Shown piece by piece: positions 7,323 to 15,071 of a stretch of 42,217 bases of DNA (position 1 is the first letter of the stretch; each line of letters opens with the position of its first letter). The notes beneath the pieces are model-generated. The model worked only from the letters and a program-made list of their open reading frames with translations, was not told the DNA's origin and searched no databases. The DNA comes from Mycobacterium hubeiense (GTDB taxonomy: Bacteria; Actinomycetota; Actinomycetes; Mycobacteriales; Mycobacteriaceae): contig NZ_PIZU01000025.1 in the NCBI RefSeq assembly GCF_002838065.1, forward strand, positions 32,030 to 74,246, in the 5' to 3' direction. The position numbers and the translations under genes are program-made.

Positions 7323-8267
7323 ATGGCTGACTTGTTGACTCGCGCGCAAATCGCGCTACTCGCCGACCTTCTGCAGACAGATGCCGCATCACTTGCCAGC
7401 CTCGAGCATCTCGGCGCCGACGGTGTGTATGCCCTGCGCACCAGCATGTCCGATGCGCTGTTCGACTCGATGGCAGCGGGCTTCGCGCGAGTGAGCAAGC
7501 TGGCTCCGCTCATCCCGAACGCCGTTGTCGTTGCCGTCGTGCAGAAAGCGCTGCCGCCCGAGGTCGCCGGCCGCGCCGGTGGCGCCCTGGGACTTGCCCA
7601 CGAGGACAGGGCCGTTGGTGTGTTGTCGGGGTTGAAGCCGACATATCTCGCCGACGCGGCGCCGTTTGTCGACCCACGGGTGATCCCGCATTTCGCGCCG
7701 AAGCTGCCGGCGCACTTGCTGATTCCCGCCGCCAAGGAGTTGCTGCGCCGACGCGATTATCTGACCGCGTCGCGCTTCATCGAGTTCGCCACCGAGGAAC
7801 TCGTCATCGACTTTGAGAAGGCCATTGATGACGACGAAGGGATCGTCCGCACCGGCGCATTGGTTTCCCGCACCGACGTTCTCAACGACATCCTTCGTAT
7901 CGTGGGCCCTGCCCGCCTCACACGCATGGCCGCAGGTGCCACAGCCGGCACTCCCGAATTCGTCGTGGCGATGCTGTCGGTCCTGACGCGAATCGATGCT
8001 GACCTCGCCGCCCCCGCGGTCGAGGAGTTGCTCGGTTCCGACGGCGAGGCCGCATCGCGCGTGCTTGGCATCGCGGCCCGCGACGACGCCCTGGGCGAAC
8101 TGCTCGACCTGACAGCGCTTCTCGACGACGACGGAATAGATCGCCTTGCGGATGCGGCGATCCTTCGCGACGCGTCATTCGCGGGAGTCATCCGCGATGC
8201 GGCCGACACGCCGGATCGTCGGAAATCGTGGAAACGCGTCCAACGCGCAATCAGCGCCGTGGCGTAG
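7323..8267 (+). CDS. Alpha-helical hypothetical protein, last gene of the DUF2236-ferredoxin operon
   Basis: A 314-residue soluble protein with no recognised family. It is rich in Ala, Leu and Asp and seems to be built from repeated helical units (AIALLADLLQTDAASLASLE, VAMLSVLTRIDADLAAPAVE, GELLDLTALLDDDGIDRL), which would suit a helical-repeat scaffold. ATG 7323 is preferred over ATG 7317 because the GGAAAG at 7308-7313 is then correctly spaced. It begins six bases after the 71-residue gene and ends at a stem-loop (8287-8338) facing regX3. An interaction role is plausible but unproven. Confidence 0.7.
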   Translation: MADLLTRAQIALLADLLQTDAASLASLEHLGADGVYALRTSMSDALFDSMAAGFARVSKLAPLIPNAVVVAVVQKALPPEVAGRAGGALGLAHEDRAVGVLSGLKPTYLADAAPFVDPRVIPHFAPKLPAHLLIPAAKELLRRRDYLTASRFIEFATEELVIDFEKAIDDDEGIVRTGALVSRTDVLNDILRIVGPARLTRMAAGATAGTPEFVVAMLSVLTRIDADLAAPAVEELLGSDGEAASRVLGIAARDDALGELLDLTALLDDDGIDRLADAAILRDASFAGVIRDAADTPDRRKSWKRVQRAISAVA

Positions 8268-8286
8268 CACCTACTCCCCTGCGCGA

Positions 8287-8338
8287 GCAGACGCGAAACT
8301 GCACTATTTCACGCCGAAATGGGCAGTTTTGCGTCTGC
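8287..8338. terminator. Stem-loop between convergent operon end and regX3
   Basis: Arms GCAGACGCGAAACTGC (8287-8302) and GCAGTTTTGCGTCTGC (8323-8338) pair over 16 bases, with one G-T wobble and a 20-base loop. It sits 20 bases after the operon's last stop and 15 bases beyond the regX3 stop, so it could terminate both. There is no long U tract, as is usual in mycobacteria. Confidence 0.6.
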
Positions 8339-8352
8339 TGGCCGGAAAGAAG

Positions 8353-9039
8353 TTACCCCTCGAGCTTGTAGCCCAGTCCGCGCACCGTCACCAGGTGCAC
8401 CGGGTTGGCCGGGTCCGCTTCGATCTTGGACCGCAGCCGCTTCACGTGCACGTCAAGCGTTTTGGTGTCCCCGACGTAGTCCGCGCCCCACACCCGGTCA
8501 ATGAGCTGACCGCGGGTGAGCACCCGGCCGCTGTTGCGCATCAAATACTCGAGCAGGTCAAACTCCTTGAGCGGCAACGTGATCGGCTCCCCGTTCACAG
8601 ACACGACGTGCCGCTCGACGTCCATCCGCACCGGGCCCGCCTCCAGCACACCGTCGCCGATGCCGTTGTCGTCGTTGTCGGCGCCGCGCCGCAGCACGGC
8701 CCGGATGCGGGCGATCAGCTCACGCGCCGAGTACGGCTTGGTGACGTAGTCGTCGGCACCGAGCTCCAGCCCGACGACCTTGTCGATCTCACTGTCCCGT
8801 GCCGTCACCATGATGACCGGAACGCTTGAGCGAGAACGCAATTGCTTGCACACGTCGGTGCCGCTCATGCCGGGCAGCATCAGGTCGAGCAGCACGATGT
8901 CGGCGCCGGACCTCTCGAATTCGGCCAGGGCCGACGGCCCATCGCCTACCACGGTGGCCTCGAAGCCCTCTTTGCGCAGCAAGAAGGCCAAGGGATCGGC
9001 CAGCGACTCTTCGTCCTCCACGATCAGCACACTGGTCAT
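8353..9039 (-). CDS. regX3: Two-component response regulator RegX3 (OmpR/PhoB family)
   Basis: A 228-residue response regulator. The receiver domain (1-120) has the acidic pair in VEDEE, the phospho-acceptor Asp52 in LLDLMLPG and the conserved Lys in YVTKPYSA. The winged-helix DNA-binding domain follows (about 130-226: LTRGQLIDRVWG, VDVHVKRLR-like recognition helix, VRGLGYKLEG). RegX3 with SenX3 controls phosphate-starvation genes in mycobacteria. ATG 9039 is used since homologues begin MTSVLIVEDE; the frame extends upstream without merit. It lies only eight bases after senX3, so the two form one transcript. It is the first gene of the block conserved with M. tuberculosis. Confidence 0.96.
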   Translation of the reverse strand: MTSVLIVEDEESLADPLAFLLRKEGFEATVVGDGPSALAEFERSGADIVLLDLMLPGMSGTDVCKQLRSRSSVPVIMVTARDSEIDKVVGLELGADDYVTKPYSARELIARIRAVLRRGADNDDNGIGDGVLEAGPVRMDVERHVVSVNGEPITLPLKEFDLLEYLMRNSGRVLTRGQLIDRVWGADYVGDTKTLDVHVKRLRSKIEADPANPVHLVTVRGLGYKLEG

Positions 9040-9047
9040 GGGTGTAG

Positions 9048-10220
9048 TTAGTCCTCTCGTTCGTCCGACTCGGTGTCGGGGTATGCCGGAATCGACAGGG
9101 TGAACGTCGATCCCGTTCCCGGCTGACTCCACAGCCGGATGGATCCGTTGTGATTGGCGGCCACGTGCTTGACGATCGCCAGACCGAGCCCGGTGCCGCC
9201 AGTGGCACGCGAGCGGGCCTTGTCGACGCGGAAGAACCGCTCGAACACCCGCTCCTGATCTTCGCGGGCGATACCGATACCACGGTCGGTGACCGAGATC
9301 TCGATGTTGTCACCGCGCCGGCGTCGGCTGATCGACACCGGAGATCCGTTGGGCGAGTATGCAATTGCGTTGGACACCAGGTTTGCAATCGCCGTCACCA
9401 ACAGCGACTGGTCGCCCAGCACGCGGTAGCCCGTCGGCGCGTCGGTGGTGATCGCGATGTCCGCGTTATCGGCGGCCACCTTGTACCGCGACAGCGCCTC
9501 GGCGACCACGGTGTCGACGTCGACGGCTTCCAGGTCGGGCAACCGCTCGGCGCCCTGCAGCCGCGACAGCTCGATCAGCTCGCCGACCATATTCGCCAGC
9601 CGGTTCGATTCGGTGACCATCTTCTCGGCGAACCGGCGCACGGTGTCGGGATCCTCGGCCGATGCCAGCAGCGCTTCGGACAGCACGCCCATCGCACCCA
9701 CCGGGGTCTTGAGCTCGTGGCTGACATTGGCGACGAAGTCGCGGCGCGTCGCCTCCATCCGGGCATGCTCGGACTGGTCGTCGGCGTAGACGACCGCGAA
9801 GCGGCGGTCGTCCTCGGTCAGCAGCCGGGAGTGGCCGCGGATCGACAATCCGGAGCGGCCGGGGTTGGCGCGTTTGCGCGGCGCCAGGTCGACCTCGACG
9901 TCCTCTCCGGTGGCCAGGGTGCGCTCGGCGGCGAGCCACGCGCGGTCGTCGAGCAGCCGGTCGCTGACCAGCCCGAGCTCGCGGGCCCGCTCGTTGGAAT
10001 AGACGACGTCGCGGAAGCTATCGACCACGACGATGCCGACCGTGGCCGCGGAGACGATGTGTTCCAGCATTTGCGAGATGGTGATGCCGGCCTGCTCGGC
10101 GGCCCGGCGCTCCCTGCGCTCCCTGATGCGCGGTATCAGGCCTACCCCCACCCCGACGCCGACCGCCAGGGCGAGTAGGGCCACGGCTGCCGTCAAAAGC
10201 AGCGCCGATACCACACTCAC
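9048..10220 (-). CDS. senX3: Sensor histidine kinase SenX3
   Basis: A 390-residue membrane kinase. An N-terminal hydrophobic stretch (about residues 4-29) anchors it, followed by a PAS-like region (48-150), the dimerisation/H box DFVANVSHELKTP with phosphoaccepting His168, the N box (LVSNAIAYSP), the G1 box (VTDRGIGI), the F box (FERFFR) and the G2 box (GGTGLGLAIVKH). It phosphorylates RegX3 when phosphate is scarce. I place the start at GTG 10220 (MSVVSALLL), matching homologues; a TTG at 10226 is possible. The gap to regX3 is eight bases and lacks the MIRU repeats seen in M. tuberculosis. A GTTCACC heptamer on this strand (10246-10240), about 20 bases before the start, resembles half of a RegX3 site. 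Confidence 0.95.
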   Translation of the reverse strand: MSVVSALLLTAAVALLALAVGVGVGVGLIPRIRERRERRAAEQAGITISQMLEHIVSAATVGIVVVDSFRDVVYSNERARELGLVSDRLLDDRAWLAAERTLATGEDVEVDLAPRKRANPGRSGLSIRGHSRLLTEDDRRFAVVYADDQSEHARMEATRRDFVANVSHELKTPVGAMGVLSEALLASAEDPDTVRRFAEKMVTESNRLANMVGELIELSRLQGAERLPDLEAVDVDTVVAEALSRYKVAADNADIAITTDAPTGYRVLGDQSLLVTAIANLVSNAIAYSPNGSPVSISRRRRGDNIEISVTDRGIGIAREDQERVFERFFRVDKARSRATGGTGLGLAIVKHVAANHNGSIRLWSQPGTGSTFTLSIPAYPDTESDERED

Positions 10221-10338
10221 GGGCAAATCGTACGTTTCGGGTGAACGTCATCCCAGCAGCGTGCGGCGAAAACTGGATAAGTCACACACTGAAGCGCAGG
10301 TATTCGATTGCCGTTAACCCGCAGTTTGCCGAACAGGG

Positions 10339-11091
10339 CTACTTCGCGGCCCCTTGCGCCGCCACCGCGGCCGCGCCGGCGGCAGCCGCTTCAGGGTCCA
10401 GATACTCCCCGCCGGGCCGGATCGGCTTCAAATCGGCATCCAGGTCGTAGCGCAGCGGGATGCCGGTCGGGATGTTCAACCCGACGACGTCTTCGTCGGA
10501 CATGCCGTCGAGGTATTTCACCAGCGCCCGCAGCGAGTTGCCGTGCGCGGCGATCAGCACGGTCTTGCCCAGCCGCACGTCGGGCACGATCACGTCGGTG
10601 AAGTACGGCAGGAATCGGTCCACCACGTCGGCCAGGCATTCGGTCAGCGGGCCGCCGCCGATGTTGGCGTAGCGCGGGTCGGCGTCCTGGCTGAACTTGC
10701 TGCCCCGCTCGATGGGCGGTGGTGGGGTGTCGTAGCTGCGCCGCCAGGCCATGAACTGTTCTTCGCCGTATGTGGCCTTGGTCTCGGCCTTGTCCAGGCC
10801 CTGCAGCGCGCCGTAGTGGCGTTCGTTGAGCCGCCAGCTGCGGTGCACCGGGATCCAGTGCCGGTCCGCGACGTCCAGCGTCAGGTTTGCGGTGTTGATG
10901 GCGCGCCGCAGCAGCGACGTGTAGACCACGTCGGGCAGCAGCTTGTGTTCGACGAGCAATTCCCCGCTGCGGATCGCCTCGGCCCTGCCCTTGTCGGTCA
11001 GGTCGACGTCGACCCAGCCGGTGAACAGGTTCAGCGCATTCCATTCGCTCTCGCCGTGGCGGAGAAGCACGAGCGTTCCCACGTCAGCCAT
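10339..11091 (-). CDS. gpmA: 2,3-bisphosphoglycerate-dependent phosphoglycerate mutase
   Basis: A 250-residue dPGM that interconverts 3- and 2-phosphoglycerate in glycolysis and gluconeogenesis. The phospho-His signature is LVLLRHGESEWN near residue 8; other marks are FTGWVDVDLT, the LNERHYGALQG segment with its catalytic Glu, and the second His in LIAAHGNSLRALVKYLDG. The C-terminus is an Ala-rich tail (AAAAGAAAVAAQG). I use ATG 11091 (MADVGTL), as in related proteins; ATG 11100 three codons earlier is possible. In M. tuberculosis this is gpm1, next to senX3 as here. It ends 118 bases before senX3. Confidence 0.95.
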   Translation of the reverse strand: MADVGTLVLLRHGESEWNALNLFTGWVDVDLTDKGRAEAIRSGELLVEHKLLPDVVYTSLLRRAINTANLTLDVADRHWIPVHRSWRLNERHYGALQGLDKAETKATYGEEQFMAWRRSYDTPPPPIERGSKFSQDADPRYANIGGGPLTECLADVVDRFLPYFTDVIVPDVRLGKTVLIAAHGNSLRALVKYLDGMSDEDVVGLNIPTGIPLRYDLDADLKPIRPGGEYLDPEAAAAGAAAVAAQGAAK

Positions 11092-11104
11092 GGCAGGCAT
11101 CTTC

Positions 11105-11602
11105 TCACGAGCTCGATTCGTCGATCAGGTGCTGGAACGCCCGCAGGTTGGCCAGCGACTCGCCGCGCGACACCCGCCACTCCCATTCCTTCTGGATGGA
11201 TGACCGAAAACCCAACTCCAGCAACGTATTGAAGTCCGAGTCGACGGCTTCTAGCACCTGGCCGAGCACCCGGTCGATCTCCTCGGCCGTGACGGCATTC
11301 AACGGCATCCGGCCAACCAGATAGATGTCGCCGATGTTGTCCAGCGTGTAGGCCACGCCGTAGAGCCGACGGTTGCGCTTGAGCAGGAACTGGTACACGG
11401 CCTGGTGGTTCTCATCGGGTTTGCGGCAGACGAACGCCTCGACCCGCACCGAATGCTCACCGATCGTCAGGATGGTGTTGGTTTTCAGCCGCTTCTCACC
11501 GGGCAGCTCGACGACGACCACCGGCAACCCGCCGTGTGCCTGCGTCGAGTAGGTCAGCTCCTGGCTCTGCAGGGTCTCCTCGATGACCTGCTGAATGCTC
11601 AC
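11105..11602 (-). CDS. YbjN domain-containing protein (Rv0487-like)
   Basis: A 165-residue protein of the YbjN family (type III secretion chaperone-like fold), without known enzymatic activity. It matches the gene lying beside mshA in M. tuberculosis by position and length. Segments such as YQFLLKRNRRLYGVAYTLD and DIYLVGRMPLNAVTAEEID are typical. Its start (ATG 11602) overlaps the mshA stop region by four bases, so it is translated after mshA from the same mRNA. No signal peptide or membrane segment is seen. Function is unknown. Confidence 0.85.
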   Translation of the reverse strand: MSIQQVIEETLQSQELTYSTQAHGGLPVVVVELPGEKRLKTNTILTIGEHSVRVEAFVCRKPDENHQAVYQFLLKRNRRLYGVAYTLDNIGDIYLVGRMPLNAVTAEEIDRVLGQVLEAVDSDFNTLLELGFRSSIQKEWEWRVSRGESLANLRAFQHLIDESSS

Positions 11603-12903
11603 GCCCGTACACCCCGTCGTATCGAGAACCGGCGCCCGTTGCGGCGTGCGGTGACGTCCCGACGGTCGTGGCGGGCGCGGTAGTCGCTGATCGCCCGCCC
11701 GTAGCTGGCCAGCAGCGCATCGACGGTGTGCGCCCAGGAGAAGGTGGCGGCATGTTCGACGGCCGCCCGGCTGAAGGTCTCGGGGCCGCGTCGCAGCAGG
11801 GCATCGATGGCTTGGGCCCAGTCATCGACGTCGTGGCCGTCGACCAAGGTCCCGCTGACGCCGTCGCGCACCGCGACCGGCAGCCCGCCGACCGCAGCGG
11901 CCACCACCGGGGTGCCGCAGGCTTGCGCCTCGACGGCGACCAGCCCGAAGGACTCGGAGTAGCTGGGCACCGCGACCAGATCGGCGGCCCGGTAGACGTT
12001 GACGAGCTGTTCGCGCGACTGCGGCGGCAGGAAAGTCACCCGGTCGGCGATACCCAGTTCGTCGGCGAGCCGAACCAGCCCGTCGGGCGCCGCAAGCCCG
12101 CTGCCCGACGGACCGCCGGCGATGACGACGTGGACATCGGGCAGCTTCGCCGCGGCGCGCAACAGCACATCGGGCGCCTTGAGCGGCTGGATGCGCCCGA
12201 CGAACGCCACCGTCGGCGTGGCGGCCGGAAGTCCCAACGCGGCCCGGGCGGCAGCCTTGTCGCCGGGGGTGAACACGTCCAGGTCGACGCCCGGGTGCAC
12301 GACGTCGATGCGCGTCGGGTCGGCGTGATGCAGTGAAATCAGTTGCTGCGCTTCGTGTTCGGTGTTGACGATCAACCGATCGGCCTCGTCGACCACCTGC
12401 TGCTCACCGACTGCGCGCAGCGGGGGTTCGGGAGAATCACCGTCGGCCAGCGCGGCGTTCTTCACCGCGGCCAGGGTGTGCGCGGTGTGCACCAGCGGCA
12501 CCGCCCAGCGGTCGCGGGCCAGCCAGCCGACCTGTCCGGACAGCCAGTAGTGCGAATGCACGATGTCGTAGTAGCCGGGCTCGTGGGTGGCCTCGGCACG
12601 CAGCACACCCGCGGTGAACGCGCACAGCTGGGTGGGCAGGTCGTACTTGTCGAGGCCCTCGAACGGCCCGGCCACCACGTTGCGCACCAGCACGCCGGGC
12701 GCCACCTTTACCGTCGGCGGATCCGCCGATGAAGTGGCGCGGGTGAAGATCTCGACCTCGACGCCGCGGCGCGCCATCTGCAGCGCGCTCTGCAGCACGT
12801 AGACGTTCATGCCGCCGGCGTCGCCGGTCCCGGGCTGGGCGAGTGGCGAGGTATGCACCGATAGCACCGCAACGCGGCGGGGCAGGTCCGTCGCTAGGCG
12901 CAC
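11599..12903 (-). CDS. mshA: D-inositol-3-phosphate glycosyltransferase MshA (mycothiol synthesis)
   Basis: A GT-B fold, GT4-family enzyme of 434 residues. It transfers N-acetylglucosamine from UDP-GlcNAc to 1D-myo-inositol 3-phosphate, the first step of mycothiol synthesis. The N-terminal half has PGTGDAGGMNVYVLQ, binding the acceptor, and HSHYWLSG; the C-terminal half has FVGRIQPLKAP and the donor-binding SYSESFGLVAVEAQACGTPVV (EX7E). GTG 12903 (VRLATDLPRR) is preferred because homologues begin MRLATDL; the upstream extension is not conserved-looking. The gene is followed with overlap by the YbjN gene. In M. tuberculosis the ROK regulator gene is directly upstream; here a VapBC pair has been placed between them. 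Confidence 0.95.
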   Translation of the reverse strand: MRLATDLPRRVAVLSVHTSPLAQPGTGDAGGMNVYVLQSALQMARRGVEVEIFTRATSSADPPTVKVAPGVLVRNVVAGPFEGLDKYDLPTQLCAFTAGVLRAEATHEPGYYDIVHSHYWLSGQVGWLARDRWAVPLVHTAHTLAAVKNAALADGDSPEPPLRAVGEQQVVDEADRLIVNTEHEAQQLISLHHADPTRIDVVHPGVDLDVFTPGDKAAARAALGLPAATPTVAFVGRIQPLKAPDVLLRAAAKLPDVHVVIAGGPSGSGLAAPDGLVRLADELGIADRVTFLPPQSREQLVNVYRAADLVAVPSYSESFGLVAVEAQACGTPVVAAAVGGLPVAVRDGVSGTLVDGHDVDDWAQAIDALLRRGPETFSRAAVEHAATFSWAHTVDALLASYGRAISDYRARHDRRDVTARRNGRRFSIRRGVRA

Positions 12904-12959
12904 ACACTCATGTCTACACCGTTGCAGCCCGGGCATTCGTTCTGCACCGTGCCAGCCGA

Positions 12960-12981
12960 TACCCTACGTAGTACCCTACGT
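12960..12981 (+). promoter_or_regulatory. Direct-repeat operator and leaderless promoter of vapBC
   Basis: The decamer TACCCTACGT is repeated exactly at 12960-12969 and 12972-12981, a period of 12 bases (about one helical turn). The TACCCT of the second copy fits the mycobacterial -10 pattern TANNNT and ends six bases before the antitoxin ATG at 12984, so the transcript may start at the A of ATG. Binding of the antitoxin across the repeats would block the promoter; this is inferred. Confidence 0.55.
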
Positions 12982-12983
12982 TC

Positions 12984-13214
12984 ATGAAGGCTAAAACGAG
13001 CGTGTACCTCGAACCTGAGCAGGCTTCCCGTCTCAAGGAGGCCGCGGAGCAGTCTGGACGATCGGAAGCCGATCTCATCCGAGAGGGGATCGACCTCGTG
13101 CTGCTGCGCACGCACACCGTCCGCCGAAGGCGCCCATGGCCATCGTTCGACTCCGGCGATCCGAGTTTCGCCGCCGACAGTGAGGAGCGGCTTCGCGAAG
13201 CCTACGGACAGTGA
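12984..13214 (+). CDS. vapB: VapB-type ribbon-helix-helix antitoxin
   Basis: A 76-residue protein. KTSVYLEPEQASRLKEAAEQ and SEADLIREGIDLVL form the strand-helix-helix of a CopG/RHH DNA-binding domain (about 3-45). The C-terminal part (WPSFDSGDPSFAADSEERL) is the type of flexible, acidic segment that inserts into the VapC active site. The TGA (13212-13214) overlaps the toxin GTG (13211). No Shine-Dalgarno sequence precedes the ATG, consistent with a leaderless mRNA from the -10 in the second operator repeat. It is expected to repress its own promoter together with the toxin. Confidence 0.85.
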   Translation: MKAKTSVYLEPEQASRLKEAAEQSGRSEADLIREGIDLVLLRTHTVRRRRPWPSFDSGDPSFAADSEERLREAYGQ

Positions 13215-13654
13215 GCATCCTCATCGGCGACACCTCGGCGCTCATCGCCGCATACGATCGTGCCGCCGAATTGCACGATCGGGCACGAGATTTCCTCGCC
13301 ACATCGGTAGCCGTCATATCACCGCTTGTGCTCGATGAGATCGATCATCTGTTGATAGCGCGCTTCGGTAAAGACCGTCGCATCGCCGATCTCGTCCTCG
13401 ACGACCTTCTCGCCTCGGCCGAGGAAGGCGCGGTAATCGTCCCGGCGGTTGACCTTGACGACCTCCGAGTAGCCCAGAAGATCATCGAACAGTACCGGGG
13501 ACTCCGGCTAGACCTCGCCGACGCGGTCAACGTGGTACTCGCTGAGCGCTATCTCACCAACGACATCCTGACGTTGGACGAGAAGGATTTTCGCGCCATC
13601 AGACCACTCACGTCCGATCACGGCTCGTTTCGGCTTCTGCTTCAGGATGAATAG
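13211..13654 (+). CDS. vapC: VapC-type PIN-domain ribonuclease toxin
   Basis: A 147-residue PIN-domain protein. Acidic metal-binding residues are in place: Asp7 (IGDTSALI), Glu43 (LDEIDHLL), Asp101/Asp104 (DLADAVNV) and Asp123/Asp126 (TLDEKDF). VapC toxins are Mg-dependent endoribonucleases cutting tRNA or rRNA; the target here cannot be predicted. It starts with GTG overlapping the antitoxin stop. Its last 13 bases overlap the convergent end of the ROK gene, so the module sits extremely tightly in an otherwise conserved locus. The protein appears full-length and functional. Confidence 0.9.
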   Translation: MSILIGDTSALIAAYDRAAELHDRARDFLATSVAVISPLVLDEIDHLLIARFGKDRRIADLVLDDLLASAEEGAVIVPAVDLDDLRVAQKIIEQYRGLRLDLADAVNVVLAERYLTNDILTLDEKDFRAIRPLTSDHGSFRLLLQDE

Positions 13655-14907
13655 CGCCCTGTGATTTCGGCGTAGTTGCGACGGGCGCGCCGCATCGCCC
13701 CGATCGGGTCGGCGTACAGCCCGCCGAGTGACACCACCCCGGCGCCCGCCTCCTGCACGCGGTTGCCGAACGTCGTGACGCGAATCTCCCGCGGCGGCAG
13801 TACCGATCGGGCGGCGAATGCCGCAGTCACGTCCTCCATGCCCTCCGGGTATTCGGTGAACGCCTGCCCACCGACCACCAGATCGTCGGGGTTGAGCATA
13901 TCGCGCAGCAACGCCACCGCCTCCCCGAGCACCCGCGCCCGTTCCGCCAGCAACGCGCGGGCCTGCCCATTGCCCCGCCGGGCCGCCGTCAGCACCGCCG
14001 CCAGCGTCGACGTCGGCCCTTCGGCCGGCACGAGACGCTGTCTGCGGGCCGCCGTCAGCACCGCCTCGTCGCTGACCGTCGACTCCAATTGCCCTGTGCC
14101 GCCAAGCAATTCGGAGTGCGCGGGTAGCGCGGCGATGGTGCCCGGCCCACTTGCCGGCGAGTGCACCCGACCGCCGATCGACAGCGCGTAGCCGACGGTT
14201 TCGCGGGCGTAGACGTACAGGCTGGTGGTCGACGGTCCAGCCGGCCGGCGCGCGCTGAGCAGCAGTTCGGCCCCGGCCATCGCGTCGACGTGCGACGCCA
14301 CCGACACCGGCAGCCCCAGCGTCTCGGCCAGCACGGGCCCCACCGGCGCGTCCGACCACCCCAGCCGCGGGTGGTCGAGATGCCCCGTGGCGCTGTCGAC
14401 CACACCGCCCGCGGCGACCCCGACCCACAGCGGGCGCCGGCGGTGCCAGCGGCTCAGGTATCGCCTCGCACTGTCGGCCAGCGACGCCAGAGCAGCGGCC
14501 TGGCCCGCGCGCGGGGTCGGCGTCTCCACGACGTCGAGCGTGCGGCCGAACAGATCGGTGGCCACGATGCTGGTGGTCCGCGCGCCGATGTGCAGACCCA
14601 GCGTCAGGAACGGTTCGTGGTTGACCTCGACGGGCACCCGGGGTCGCCCGATCGCACCGGAGACGGCCAGGTCGGCGCGCTCACGCAGGATCCCGGCGTC
14701 CAGCAGCGCGGTCACCTGCCGGTTCACCGTCGCGATGGACAGCTGGGTGACCTTGGCGATGACGTCGCGGGCGATCGGACCGCGCATCCGGGCGGCACCG
14801 AAGACGGAGGCGGCCGCGGCGTCGGCCACTCGCAATGACGGCGCGACGATGTGGTGGCGGGAGAGCAACGCCCGCTTGGTGTGCGATGGGAGGAGGGTGG
14901 CAGTCAC
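13642..14907 (-). CDS. ROK-family transcriptional regulator (Rv0485-like)
   Basis: About 421 residues. An N-terminal winged helix-turn-helix (residues about 30-85: ARDVIAKVTQLSIATVNRQVTALLDAGILRE) is joined to a ROK (repressor, ORF, kinase) domain with an ATPase-like start (LGLHIGARTTSIVATDLFG). The usual ROK zinc site CxCGxxGC is not seen, as in several mycobacterial members. By position it matches Rv0485, reported to regulate PE/PPE genes in M. tuberculosis. GTG 14907 (VTATLLPSHTKRALL) has GAAGGA just upstream and is preferred to the longer frame from 14961. It is divergent from the SDR gene and overlaps vapC by 13 bases at its 3' end. Confidence 0.88.
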   Translation of the reverse strand: MTATLLPSHTKRALLSRHHIVAPSLRVADAAAASVFGAARMRGPIARDVIAKVTQLSIATVNRQVTALLDAGILRERADLAVSGAIGRPRVPVEVNHEPFLTLGLHIGARTTSIVATDLFGRTLDVVETPTPRAGQAAALASLADSARRYLSRWHRRRPLWVGVAAGGVVDSATGHLDHPRLGWSDAPVGPVLAETLGLPVSVASHVDAMAGAELLLSARRPAGPSTTSLYVYARETVGYALSIGGRVHSPASGPGTIAALPAHSELLGGTGQLESTVSDEAVLTAARRQRLVPAEGPTSTLAAVLTAARRGNGQARALLAERARVLGEAVALLRDMLNPDDLVVGGQAFTEYPEGMEDVTAAFAARSVLPPREIRVTTFGNRVQEAGAGVVSLGGLYADPIGAMRRARRNYAEITGRYSS

Positions 14908-15058
14908 GGGATGTCCTTCGTTGAAGTCGTCGGCGGGGACTGGCCACACCTGGCGACTCAACGGTTGACTGCGAAAGTTATCCGGGGTCGGTCAGGCGCG
15001 GCGGATCGCGCAGCGACAACAACAGCTCCGGAACACACGGCGAACTTAGCACGCCAAT

Positions 15059-15064
15059 TAAAGT
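15059..15064 (+). promoter_or_regulatory. -10 element for a probably leaderless SDR transcript
   Basis: TAAAGT fits TANNNT and ends seven bases before the ATG at 15072, the spacing seen for leaderless mycobacterial mRNAs. The weak GAGCAG between them could also act as a poor ribosome site, so this is tentative. Confidence 0.4.
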
Positions 15065-15071
15065 TGAGCAG

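Noticed and set aside
10240..10246. A RegX3 box (GTTCACC) before senX3
   Set aside because: Only one clear half-site is visible and spacing to a second half is not convincing; kept only as a note under senX3.
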